From: Jeotgalibacillus proteolyticus
Lineage (GTDB): Bacteria; Bacillota; Bacilli; Bacillales; Jeotgalibacillaceae
Direction of reading: 5' to 3'
DNA length: 64,000 nt
NCBI RefSeq assembly: GCF_002926065.1
Contig: NZ_PREZ01000004.1
Span: forward strand, 62,001-126,000
Part shown: piece after piece, positions 1-6,600 of the stretch
Layout of the letters: each line of letters starts with the position of its first letter
Position numbering within the stretch: position 1 is the stretch's first letter
Program-made: the position numbers and the translations under genes
The notes under the pieces: generated by a model
The model's input: only the letters and a program-made list of their open reading frames with translations
The model's database searches: none
What the model was told of the DNA's origin: nothing

Positions 1-45
1 CCCTTTAGAATAGGCATTTATAGCTTAATAATTTCTGATTTATTT

Positions 46-74
46 CACGCTCATTCACCTGAGCGTGTTTTTTT
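46..74 (+). terminator. left-end hairpin terminator, candidate attachment region
   Basis: A perfect 7-bp stem (CACGCTC / GAGCGTG, loop 53-60) is followed by seven Ts at 68-74, a rho-independent terminator for rightward transcription. A similar hairpin (ACGCTCC / GGAGCGT plus Ts) occurs at the other prophage end, 45380-45406. The shared GAGCGT-T-run part could be the attachment core, with host sequence to its left here. That last point is a guess. Confidence 0.6.
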
Positions 75-109
75 GTCAGGTTTTTGTCAGGTTTTCGTCA
101 GGTTTTTTT
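75..109 (+). repeat. three GTCAGG repeats, 11-bp period (putative integrase arm sites, left end)
   Basis: GTCAGG followed by a T tract occurs at 75, 86 and 97, exactly 11 bp apart, one helical turn. The same motif with the same spacing occurs next to the integrase gene at 45255 and 45266. Repeated, phased sites near both ends of a prophage that encodes an arm-binding-domain integrase are best read as arm-type integrase binding sites. This is inference from position and spacing. Confidence 0.6.
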
Positions 110-111
110 GC

Positions 112-468
112 TTACTCTTCATCCTCCAAGAAAAACCTACTGGACTTATAAGCAGTACCCGAGGGGAATGTTTTAAGCACCTGGTAAGCCTCGTCAAACG
201 AACGGGAGCCTTGAGAAAATCCTCTGCTGCCTCCTACTTCATATGAAAGAATATAATCTGAATCATATTTGTATCCATCGTTTGTTAATACGAACCTTTT
301 GTAAATGTGAAATACACGATCATGATCTTTAACCTCATAACCGAATTTTGCAGAGTAATCATCTATTTCAGACTTAAATGGTTTAACGGAGATAATAGCC
401 TTATGACGTTTTAGAATGCCGGGGATCTGTTTTTCAATTGATTTCAATATTTCTTCTTCCGTAAACAC
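112..468 (-). CDS. hypothetical protein at left prophage end (possible lysogenic-conversion gene)
   Basis: A 118-residue protein, soluble, mixed charge, no signal peptide or membrane segment, and no family I recognise. It starts at GTG (466-468) with AGGTG just upstream. It sits beyond the lysis genes, next to the integrase arm-site repeats, where temperate phages often carry morons. It is separated from the lysis operon by two terminators and has its own extended -10 promoter (486-494), so it is probably transcribed in the lysogen and independently of the late operon. Function unknown. Confidence 0.75.
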   Translation of the reverse strand: MFTEEEILKSIEKQIPGILKRHKAIISVKPFKSEIDDYSAKFGYEVKDHDRVFHIYKRFVLTNDGYKYDSDYILSYEVGGSRGFSQGSRSFDEAYQVLKTFPSGTAYKSSRFFLEDEE

Positions 469-485
469 CTAATCACCTCATGAAG

Positions 486-494
486 ATTATAGCA
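486..494 (-). promoter_or_regulatory. extended -10 promoter for the left-end gene
   Basis: On the minus strand the sequence reads TGCTATAAT, a perfect -10 hexamer with the TGn extension. It lies immediately after the T tract of the preceding terminator. The start point would fall near 479, leaving only about ten bases before the GTG start, with the ribosome binding site between. Confidence 0.6.
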
Positions 495-495
495 A

Positions 496-533
496 ATAAA
501 AAAGCCTTTCTACCATTAAAGGTAAAAGGGCTT
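496..533 (-). terminator. rho-independent terminator (end of candidate RNA)
   Basis: A minus-strand hairpin whose AAGCC...GGCTT stem is followed by a T tract. It is closely similar to the hairpin at 779-816, which suggests a local duplication. Confidence 0.8.
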
Positions 534-751
534 AATATATACGGTTGATCTCAATTGATCGGTCAGCTAGTGACTGCGCCGCATTCGCATATATGTACCA
601 GCGCCATTTTGTTTTAAGGCAAAAACAGGGGACACCAAACCCTAAACCGTTACTTTTGCGTGCACTCAAGGTAAGCAACTACCCCATCGCTACCAGCTGC
701 GGAAAGTCTGATAGCTTAGACGAGTCACACCTATCCGCATAGATGTGCTGT
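497..751 (-). ncRNA. candidate structured non-coding RNA, about 255 nt, with own promoter and terminator
   Basis: No convincing reading frame exists here, yet the stretch is richer in GC than its flanks, begins just after an extended -10 promoter (758-766) and ends in a rho-independent terminator. On the minus strand several short helices can be drawn by eye: TGCGGA with TCCGCA enclosing GTCT/AGAC; GGTAGC with GCTTACC (one bulge); GTTTT with AAAAC; and GCGCTG with CGGCGC (one G-U). It lies downstream of the endolysin gene. I do not recognise an RNA family. It could be a regulatory RNA, an antisense or decoy RNA, or a degenerate remnant. Confidence 0.45.
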
Positions 752-757
752 AAATAT

Positions 758-766
758 ATTTTACCA
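758..766 (-). promoter_or_regulatory. extended -10 promoter of the candidate RNA
   Basis: The minus strand reads TGGTAAAAT: a TGn extension and a five-of-six -10 hexamer. The expected start is near 751. No good -35 is visible, as is common for extended -10 promoters. The next candidate upstream (866-874) has the same TGG extension. Confidence 0.5.
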
Positions 767-778
767 TATTCTACACAA

Positions 779-816
779 ATAAAAAAGCCCCTCTACCAAT
801 TAAGGTAAAGGGGCTT
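779..816 (-). terminator. rho-independent terminator after the lysis genes
   Basis: A minus-strand hairpin (AAGCCCC / GGGGCTT, with TTTACC / GGTAGA continuing the stem) is followed by a T tract. It ends late transcription after the endolysin and also any short transcript from the promoter at 866-874. It is a near copy of the terminator at 496-533. Confidence 0.85.
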
Positions 817-859
817 CTTTCGTCCATCGGTGCCAGTACACCAGATGTAAGTATCGTGT
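780..859 (-). ncRNA. possible short transcript between endolysin and candidate RNA
   Basis: A promoter-like extended -10 (TGGTATACT, minus strand, 866-874) lies just past the endolysin stop. The roughly 80 nt before the terminator contain no reading frame but a small GGTG/CACC hairpin. Promoter type and terminator resemble those of the larger candidate RNA next to it, so the two units may have arisen by duplication. Support is weak: it could simply be the 3' untranslated end of the lysis transcript. Confidence 0.25.
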
Positions 860-879
860 GGATTTAGTATACCATACAC

Positions 880-2082
880 TTATCTAGTTTCAAATGTTGT
901 TCCTGTTTCCTTGCCAACATAAATCCAACCTTCTCCTGCTTGCGTGGACTTGATCTTAACCACGTTCGCAATATCAGGATGGTTTCCAAGCACTTCATAT
1001 TCTAGTCCACCAAACTTATGAGGGTTAAGCTCTAATTTAATATTAGAAGCAGGAGAGCGTCTCGGTGGCTTATTTAGATGATACAAAGCCCATGAAGTAT
1101 TGTTTACTCTTCCTGATCGTGCAGGCAGCTTTACGAAACGCTTTTTAGGCAATGGTTTCGCTGGAGAAGTTTGATTGCTTGAGAATGTTGCTCCGGTGCC
1201 AGGTCCCACAAAAATATTACCCTTGCCAAATTGTGAAGTTTGAATCGTAACAACATTTGCCTGCGGACGACCGATAACTGTATAAGATAATCCTCCAAAT
1301 TTAGCAGGGTTAAGGAAAGCCACTTCATTCCCTTTAACAGGAGCCTTGTTTGTTGGGTAAAGTCTCCATGATGAAGCAGCTGCAGGTAAATGCACAACTT
1401 CCTGACCAACTGCGGGCGGTGTTTTATCGACAATCGGCTGTACTGTTTGAGCCGGTTTAATCGGTACAACTTTTCCTCCTTCTTCGAATGGAATGCCGTA
1501 CCAAGCGCATGTTACTTTAGCAGCAACTTTTCCGCATCGTCTTCGATAATCATCCGACATTAACAGCTTTAGTGCTTCAGGATTGGTCATGAACTCCCAT
1601 TCAACCAATACTGCCGGATAATCCGGTACTCGTGTCATATGGAAGTTTGTCCAAGAGCCCGGCATAGAAGCAAAGAGCCCGGTACCCCAAATTGGCAGAT
1701 CCGGGAACTCTCTCTTATATTCAGCCAGATACATCTCTGCAAGCTTCTTAGATTGCGGATTGTTGTACCAATAGAAAACGCCAAACCCTCGAACAGTCGG
1801 ATTCCCATTTGCATTAGCGTGGTGGGATGCCCCGATTGCTTCTTTAGCTGCTTTATATGCAGCGTTATAAATATTCGTTCTTGTAACAAGTGGAACATCT
1901 GGAGCAGTAGATGATTGAGCTTCTACACTCTTAATTTTATTTCCAAGGATTTGTGCAGCGTGATTAACTACAGCATTATTAAATGAAAACTCTGCCATTT
2001 GAGGCACACCTTTACTAGGTGGGTACGTATTAGGCCCATGTCCTTTATCTTTAATATCTACAACATCTTTTAAGATTACCAT
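880..2082 (-). CDS. phage endolysin, N-acetylmuramoyl-L-alanine amidase (Amidase_3 type)
   Basis: A 400-residue amidase that cleaves the bond between MurNAc and the stem peptide to lyse the host. The N-terminal ~200 residues match the zinc amidase fold: GHG near residue 15, a glutamate near 30, SHH near 87 and LVEWEF near 167 supply the metal and catalytic residues. A proline/valine linker leads to two tandem C-terminal repeats of about 75 residues (roughly 230-300 and 315-400), each ending in an IxVGxxTGxTF-like motif. These are probably cell-wall binding. It has no signal peptide and depends on the holins encoded directly upstream. It overlaps the holin stop as TAATG, so translation is coupled. 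Confidence 0.93.
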   Translation of the reverse strand: MVILKDVVDIKDKGHGPNTYPPSKGVPQMAEFSFNNAVVNHAAQILGNKIKSVEAQSSTAPDVPLVTRTNIYNAAYKAAKEAIGASHHANANGNPTVRGFGVFYWYNNPQSKKLAEMYLAEYKREFPDLPIWGTGLFASMPGSWTNFHMTRVPDYPAVLVEWEFMTNPEALKLLMSDDYRRRCGKVAAKVTCAWYGIPFEEGGKVVPIKPAQTVQPIVDKTPPAVGQEVVHLPAAASSWRLYPTNKAPVKGNEVAFLNPAKFGGLSYTVIGRPQANVVTIQTSQFGKGNIFVGPGTGATFSSNQTSPAKPLPKKRFVKLPARSGRVNNTSWALYHLNKPPRRSPASNIKLELNPHKFGGLEYEVLGNHPDIANVVKIKSTQAGEGWIYVGKETGTTFETR

Positions 2083-2351
2083 TACCTCTCACCATCCTTT
2101 GTTAGTCCTGATCTCTTATTTCCAATTTCAAAAAGCCCTGTTGCGCTTAAACCAGCAAAACCTCCGGCCCATAATCTTAAAACGGTATCTAATTCACTGA
2201 ACGGACTTGCTGCAAAACCAATAAAAATACCCACCGCAACTGCGATGAGTGGAACGTAATTCTTTGAAATGGGAAAAGATCGCTTAAATAACTCCACTAC
2301 GGCTAAAACGATTGGTGCTAATACCGTTGCGAAAATCAATACTTCTTTCAT
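2082..2351 (-). CDS. phage holin (small, 89 aa)
   Basis: A short membrane protein with a hydrophobic N-terminal segment (residues 4-20), a second at about 33-50 and a weaker third at 60-75, then a charged C-terminal tail, the usual holin layout. It lies between the larger holin and the endolysin with overlapping stops and starts (TGATG and TAATG). It probably forms or regulates the membrane lesion that lets the amidase out. Whether it is the effector holin or an antiholin partner of the upstream protein is not decidable here. Confidence 0.8.
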   Translation of the reverse strand: MKEVLIFATVLAPIVLAVVELFKRSFPISKNYVPLIAVAVGIFIGFAASPFSELDTVLRLWAGGFAGLSATGLFEIGNKRSGLTKDGER

Positions 2352-2908
2352 CAGACATCATCTCCTTTTTGATCTTCTTCTTTTTTTAGTTCTTGGCTGG
2401 CGATCTCTACCTGGTTCTGCTTTACTTCTTTCAACAAAACCGCCTTATCGATCTTATCCAGCAAAGGATCTCTGATTATGGCCTGTTCTTTACCGGATGG
2501 ATCCCGATTCAACTTTTCAAGCGAATTATAGAGAATAGGTGGTATCGGTAAGCCCAACTGCGCACAATTCTCTAAGATCGATAACCCTTCATTGACAATA
2601 AAAAAACTGCTCACCGTTAAGATGATCAGTCCCCCTGTGTCCTGCCCCATATGCATAAAGAAATATTCAAGCCCTGCAGTCATGGCTAAGATCACAATGA
2701 CAGCAAATTTTTTGATTAGCCCTGCAAGACCAATCGTGCTATTCAATGATTTAGTAAGCCACCCCCTTAACATCCCTGAGATAAAATCCAGAAACATAAA
2801 AAAGACTAGTATTACTGTGGCTTCATTAATAACGCCTGATATATAAACTGTAAAACCAGTAACTAAAGCTAAAATACTTTTCACAGCAAATACCTCCCAA
2901 CGCACCAT
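2351..2908 (-). CDS. phage holin of the toxin-secretion/phage-lysis family (Phage_holin_4)
   Basis: A 185-residue protein with three or four membrane segments in the first ~115 residues, followed by a charged lysine/glutamate-rich tail. The motif LDFISGMLRGW after the second segment is typical of the Cph1/TcdE holin family. It probably controls the timing of lysis together with the next gene. A second good start (GTG at 2884, preceded by GGGAGG) would shorten it by eight residues, and dual starts are a known device in holins. The ribosome site for the upstream ATG is also good. Confidence 0.88.
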   Translation of the reverse strand: MVRWEVFAVKSILALVTGFTVYISGVINEATVILVFFMFLDFISGMLRGWLTKSLNSTIGLAGLIKKFAVIVILAMTAGLEYFFMHMGQDTGGLIILTVSSFFIVNEGLSILENCAQLGLPIPPILYNSLEKLNRDPSGKEQAIIRDPLLDKIDKAVLLKEVKQNQVEIASQELKKEEDQKGDDV

Positions 2909-2963
2909 TCTCCTCGTCTCCTTTCAATATCAAACTCCCCCTTTAGTTCTCTTAATTTTCCTC

Positions 2964-2994
2964 AACAAAAAAGACGCCTCTATGGGCGCCTTGT
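2964..2994 (-). terminator. rho-independent terminator upstream of holin genes
   Basis: The minus strand reads AAGGCGCC-loop-GGCGTCTT followed by Ts. It separates the small secreted-protein gene from the lysis genes, so late transcription either reads through or the holins have their own promoter. Confidence 0.65.
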
Positions 2995-3001
2995 GCTTTC
3001 T

Positions 3002-3301
3002 CTATTTATTTATCAACCGCATAGCCTCTAGCTGATAAGGCGTTGCGGATCCATCAGAATTTAAAGCGATATACATATTTTCAAGAGCGATATAAAGCTC
3101 TTGATCCTGCTCTGATTGATATTCTTTCAACTGTTCATATTGCGTTTCTAATTCATCTGTATGTTCACCAGCAATTATCATTTCTGTATAGAAACCTACA
3201 GCAAACGAATCAAAATCTATTGTGCTTTTATTATCATCAAATCCTGCAAGAACCGAAATAATTACCAAAAGAGCAATTAAAGTTGCATAAATTCTCTTCA
3301 T
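3002..3301 (-). CDS. small exported protein, function unknown
   Basis: 99 residues with an N-terminal signal-like segment (MKR then about 17 hydrophobic residues). There is no lipobox cysteine, so it is either membrane-anchored or cleaved. The mature part is acidic and predicted helical. It sits between tail and lysis genes and is closed by a terminator. A role in lysis (spanin-like) or surface modification is conceivable, but nothing in the sequence shows it. Confidence 0.7.
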   Translation of the reverse strand: MKRIYATLIALLVIISVLAGFDDNKSTIDFDSFAVGFYTEMIIAGEHTDELETQYEQLKEYQSEQDQELYIALENMYIALNSDGSATPYQLEAMRLINK

Positions 3302-3347
3302 GAAACTCCCTCCTGTCTATATAACAATTGTACTTTATATTCGGTTA

Positions 3348-3545
3348 TTACTCTGACGAATTTTCAGTGTTTTGAGGCGCTTTTGGACCAACATACTTGA
3401 TGTCAATTCGAGAAAGAATATAATCTCCAATCACGATCGTATCAACTTCTCGATCATTTGTTTTTTGGTTCATTTCTGTAGCGTTATAGGACTCCACTTC
3501 TATTTCTAATTCTTTTCCACTGTGAGTACTCACTTCTAATATCAT
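3348..3545 (-). CDS. small phage protein, unknown function
   Basis: 65 residues, acidic, no motif recognised. It begins at an ATG only two bases after the stop of the 44-residue gene before it, with GAGGTG as ribosome site inside that gene. The position directly after the tail-fibre gene suggests a late gene product, perhaps a tail accessory. Confidence 0.65.
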   Translation of the reverse strand: MILEVSTHSGKELEIEVESYNATEMNQKTNDREVDTIVIGDYILSRIDIKYVGPKAPQNTENSSE

Positions 3546-3546
3546 G

Positions 3547-3681
3547 CTACTTCACCTCACTTATATTCGATTTATGGACTAATACATGTGCTTCAGATGC
3601 TTTGATTAACGTTGCTTCGATCGTTACGTTTGCAATAACCGGCTTGTTGCCTATGATTTTTTTAATCAACCATTCTCTCAT
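3547..3681 (-). CDS. 44-residue late protein overlapping the tail-fibre stop
   Basis: A very short gene: ATG overlaps the stop of the preceding tail gene as TAATG, and GGAGGG lies 8-9 bases upstream inside the tail gene. The product starts MREWLIKKIIG and ends NISEVK. The tight coupling on both sides supports real translation. Small proteins in this position are common in Bacillus siphoviruses but I cannot assign a role. Confidence 0.6.
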   Translation of the reverse strand: MREWLIKKIIGNKPVIANVTIEATLIKASEAHVLVHKSNISEVK

Positions 3682-5741
3682 TAAAATTTCCCTCCTGATC
3701 TCGACTGGATAAATAAACGCGAAATCACATTGGCATTGATCCTGGCTAGATTGTTTGGTGTGATCTCAATAGTGTGCCATGTACCCCGTGTGACTCTACC
3801 GCCTGAATCTTTAGCCAGGTATGGGATAATATTGAGGTCAGTAACGTTTAAATCATTGATCGGAACGATATTGCCATCTACCTTTATTTGAACGGATGAA
3901 GGCATTGTATTCAAGCGGTAGATACCGTGCTCGATTTCATGGACATGATCAGGCAACGTGATGCTGTGTGTATGATTCGGGATCGTAAAGTTATGTGTAT
4001 GAGCCGGAATCGTGACATTATGTGTATGGTTAGGGATGTTAACACTATGAGTATGATTTGGAATCGTGACATCATGAGAATGATTCGGCGTTGAAAAATC
4101 ATGGCTGTGAGACGGGATCGTAACGCTATGCGAGTGATTACCTGATGCTGATAAGGTTTCAAAATTTGTCATGGTTGGCGTATTGCCATCTAAATGAATC
4201 GTTAATCCCCCAGCTGTTGTAGCTGCTGTGGATTGAGAAGAACCCCCGGATGATCCAGTCGTCTGAAACATGACGTGTCGGTGATCTCCGCCGCCTCCTG
4301 ATGTTTGAGCGCTTCCTCCACCACTATCGGTAGACTTGCTAGTTCCACCTCCGCTGGTACTTGATGCGGTTGTACCTCCACCGCTAGAACTTGTCGCAGT
4401 GTTAGCTCCGCCAGAACTCGAAGTCTGTGTACTCTCTCCTCCGCTTTCAGTTGATGTACTTGTTCCTCCTCCTGAGCTAGTGGTATCAACCCTCGCCCCT
4501 CCGCCTTCTGTCGCTCGTGAATAGGATCGAAAACCTTCTGTTTTAAAGGTTAAGTTCATTGTATTAACATTCACCAATCCCTCATCAAGGAAGATTTCAA
4601 TGACGGCCGGATGACCCGGATCGCAATTATCTACATAGGAATGACTGTCAATATTGGTTGCTCCCTGTGAATACGTATCATTGATCTGTTGCCTTCGTTC
4701 TAGATCAGCCTGAGTTGTGCCAGTATCGTCTAACTTGTCGCCGATCTCAAGCTCTATTGCATGTGGTGCACCATAGATATCTGACTTCTTAAATTTCCTT
4801 ACACGAACATCGACAATCCCCAGGTCCTCATCTGTAATTCGAACGAGTTTCCCGACATCAAACCGGTTAAGATCACCGAGCTTTTTCAAGTCCACGACGT
4901 TGACGGTGTACAAATTTTTAGGTGTTTTAAGTTCATTTAATTTGGCTAATCCACTTGAATAGAGAGAGGCAGCAACTTCAAAACGTCGATCCACCCATAC
5001 ATATTTAATGATGCCGTATTGTTCAATGATGGAAGGTTCCGCTTCGATGTAGCGTTTTCCTGTGGGATTGACCTCTTCTATATTTAACTGATTGACACCC
5101 TCGCCATAGCCGTATGGATAGATACGAGTAGCTACCGGATAAGGATCAGATTCTTTCGTGATTCCTTGAATATTCTTACCCCACCGAGCTTCTCCAACAA
5201 TCTCGTTTGAAGCTGCATCTAAATGGAGGACCCATGGGAAAACAGTTGTATCGAAATTCCACTGATACTGCTGATCGAATGGTCTCGGAATACTCATAAT
5301 AACGCTATAAAGTTCCTCTTTTTCAATTCCGTAATGAAAGTACCTGGTAAAAGCGACACGACCAAGTGCCCACCTCTTAACCTCTTGGTACTGCAGCATG
5401 TCCGTTAAGACAACACGTGTCGTAAAGTTAGTCCATTGGGCATAATCATCGATCAGATCATCGATTAGGGTTGCCAGCACATGCTCGCATTGATAGGACA
5501 CTGAGTTTTCATTCTCGTTTTTAGTGGTTAGCGTCGGCATGATCCGGAAAAGCTCAATGCGTTCATCCCCATCCCACACCTCCACGTAGTTAAAAGGCTT
5601 GCAGTATTGGTTCTTAGGGTCATTTAAAGGCATAGAAAAAGACGCACTCCATAATTCATTGAGTGGCGTCTCATAGCCGATTGCATATGCATTTTGTAGG
5701 ATAGACTGCAACTGCATGTTACGGTTGAATATTTTGATCAA
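3681..5741 (-). CDS. tail tip/minor structural protein (Tal-like) with Gly-Ser repeats and HxH fibre motifs
   Basis: 686 residues. Residues 1-330 match the 'phage minor structural protein, N-terminal' (prophage endopeptidase tail) domain that forms the tail tip hub below Dit. After an ~80-residue linker comes a Gly/Ser/Thr-rich stretch (about 415-515) of ten-residue repeats built on SGGG. Then follows an array of HTH/HSH/HDH motifs every eight residues (about 535-605; for example IPNHTHNV). HxH arrays are known from trimeric phage fibres, where they hold metal ions along the axis. A short C-terminal domain follows. Likely role: adhesion and cell-wall penetration. No separate catalytic peptidase motif is evident. 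Confidence 0.87.
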   Translation of the reverse strand: MIKIFNRNMQLQSILQNAYAIGYETPLNELWSASFSMPLNDPKNQYCKPFNYVEVWDGDERIELFRIMPTLTTKNENENSVSYQCEHVLATLIDDLIDDYAQWTNFTTRVVLTDMLQYQEVKRWALGRVAFTRYFHYGIEKEELYSVIMSIPRPFDQQYQWNFDTTVFPWVLHLDAASNEIVGEARWGKNIQGITKESDPYPVATRIYPYGYGEGVNQLNIEEVNPTGKRYIEAEPSIIEQYGIIKYVWVDRRFEVAASLYSSGLAKLNELKTPKNLYTVNVVDLKKLGDLNRFDVGKLVRITDEDLGIVDVRVRKFKKSDIYGAPHAIELEIGDKLDDTGTTQADLERRQQINDTYSQGATNIDSHSYVDNCDPGHPAVIEIFLDEGLVNVNTMNLTFKTEGFRSYSRATEGGGARVDTTSSGGGTSTSTESGGESTQTSSSGGANTATSSSGGGTTASSTSGGGTSKSTDSGGGSAQTSGGGGDHRHVMFQTTGSSGGSSQSTAATTAGGLTIHLDGNTPTMTNFETLSASGNHSHSVTIPSHSHDFSTPNHSHDVTIPNHTHSVNIPNHTHNVTIPAHTHNFTIPNHTHSITLPDHVHEIEHGIYRLNTMPSSVQIKVDGNIVPINDLNVTDLNIIPYLAKDSGGRVTRGTWHTIEITPNNLARINANVISRLFIQSRSGGKF

Positions 5742-5762
5742 GGTATCACCTCTTTTCCATAG

Positions 5763-5793
5763 AAAAAGGACCCGACGGTTTGCCGAATCCTTT
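5763..5793 (-). terminator. terminator between small-gene insertion and Tal gene
   Basis: A minus-strand hairpin (AAGGATTCGGC with GTCGGGTCCTT, two G-U pairs) is followed by Ts. It closes the transcript of the three small genes at 5836-6477. Finding a terminator inside a tail operon suggests the block above it is an inserted, separately expressed unit. Confidence 0.65.
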
Positions 5794-5835
5794 TGATTTT
5801 GATTATTTGGTTATTGCGCCGTTTGTTCCTACGCT

Positions 5836-6021
5836 TTAAATAACCCGTTCTCCGTTTGGTTTATAAACTTCAATTATTTGCTCTCTATAACACCATCCGT
5901 CTTGGCTTCCTTCAATTCCATCGAATGATACAGTTCGAGTAGAGTTTTTACTTCCAAACTCTGTGATAACACCTATACGACCACGGTCATTTATTATCTT
6001 ATAACCCTTTCTCAATCGCAC
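5836..6021 (-). CDS. small hypothetical protein in tail-region insertion
   Basis: 61 residues from a GTG start with GGAG upstream. It looks like a small beta-rich (SH3/KOW-like) protein: RLRKGYKIIND...GRIGVITEF...VSFDG. No family recognised. It belongs to the small-gene block between the tailspike and Tal, which has its own promoter and terminator. Confidence 0.6.
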   Translation of the reverse strand: MRLRKGYKIINDRGRIGVITEFGSKNSTRTVSFDGIEGSQDGWCYREQIIEVYKPNGERVI

Positions 6022-6047
6022 AATATCACTCCGTTTCTTACTACGAC

Positions 6048-6311
6048 TTATAAATCAATACCATTATCACTTAACCACCTAAGAAATTCTGCAACATCTT
6101 CAATTCCATATCCTTTGGCAATCGCATTTTCAGATACATAGTACTCTCTTATATATTCAGACAAAAGAATACGAAAACCATTCTCGGAAAGACTGTTCAA
6201 ATACGAAAAAACTTCGTGTTTTATATATTCATCTTTAATTCCTGAATCTACACACCCTGTGTCATAAGCGAATAACCCTTCTATTGATTTGAATAGTGTA
6301 GTTTTATCCAT
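6048..6311 (-). CDS. small acidic hypothetical protein
   Basis: 87 residues starting at an ATG with GGAG about eight bases upstream; longer in-frame extensions lack a ribosome site. It is helical and acidic, without membrane segments. It is part of the three-gene minus-strand unit (6477 to 5836) facing away from the Wzy-like gene. Function unknown. Confidence 0.6.
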   Translation of the reverse strand: MDKTTLFKSIEGLFAYDTGCVDSGIKDEYIKHEVFSYLNSLSENGFRILLSEYIREYYVSENAIAKGYGIEDVAEFLRWLSDNGIDL

Positions 6312-6321
6312 ATGTTCACTC

Positions 6322-6477
6322 CTACGAATTGTAGACAAGATTATCATACTGTACGCCATAAGATCCGCAATCACTACAGTGAACATGGACGCTGAATTCT
6401 GTATCTGCGCTTAACTGAACTTCCTTAGAACCGCATTTATCACAAATTATTGTAAAATAAGCTTTTTCTGATTCCAT
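6322..6477 (-). CDS. 51-residue zinc-ribbon protein
   Basis: A compact protein with CDKCG and CSDCG pairs (two CxxC motifs about 20 residues apart), the signature of a zinc ribbon. Its start is ATG at 6475-6477 with GGAGG upstream, though at a rather long distance. It is the first gene of the small minus-strand unit, directly downstream of a TATAAT box. A DNA- or protein-binding role is plausible and nothing more can be said. Confidence 0.6.
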   Translation of the reverse strand: MESEKAYFTIICDKCGSKEVQLSADTEFSVHVHCSDCGSYGVQYDNLVYNS

Positions 6478-6507
6478 ACCATGCCGATACCTCCGACGGT
6501 TTCTCGT

Positions 6508-6513
6508 ATTATA
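6508..6513 (-). promoter_or_regulatory. -10 box for the small minus-strand unit
   Basis: A perfect TATAAT on the minus strand, about 30 bases before the zinc-ribbon start. The -35 is poor. It lies back to back with the plus-strand -10 at 6556-6561. Confidence 0.45.
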
Positions 6514-6555
6514 AGACTTCGACAAAATTTTCATCTACTGAAGTGGAAAATAGTA

Positions 6556-6561
6556 TATAAT
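6556..6561 (+). promoter_or_regulatory. -10 box for the Wzy-like gene
   Basis: A perfect TATAAT on the plus strand, 27 bases before the ribosome site of the polymerase-like gene. No consensus -35. Its presence allows expression from the prophage opposite to late transcription. Confidence 0.45.
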
Positions 6562-6600
6562 AGTTCCTACATTAACAATTTTAGGAGGAAATTCTTTATT

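Noticed and set aside
545-742. 65-codon plus-strand frame in the left RNA region
   Set aside because: TTG start without ribosome site, runs antisense to the candidate RNA, and its translation looks unstructured.
3950-4140. Regular ~24-bp direct repeats suggesting a CRISPR array
   Set aside because: They encode the HxH octapeptide repeats of the tail fibre; there are no unique spacers and no cas genes.
4336-4524. Plus-strand frame opposite the Gly/Ser repeats
   Set aside because: A Pro/Leu-rich shadow of the repetitive tail gene on the other strand, without ribosome site.
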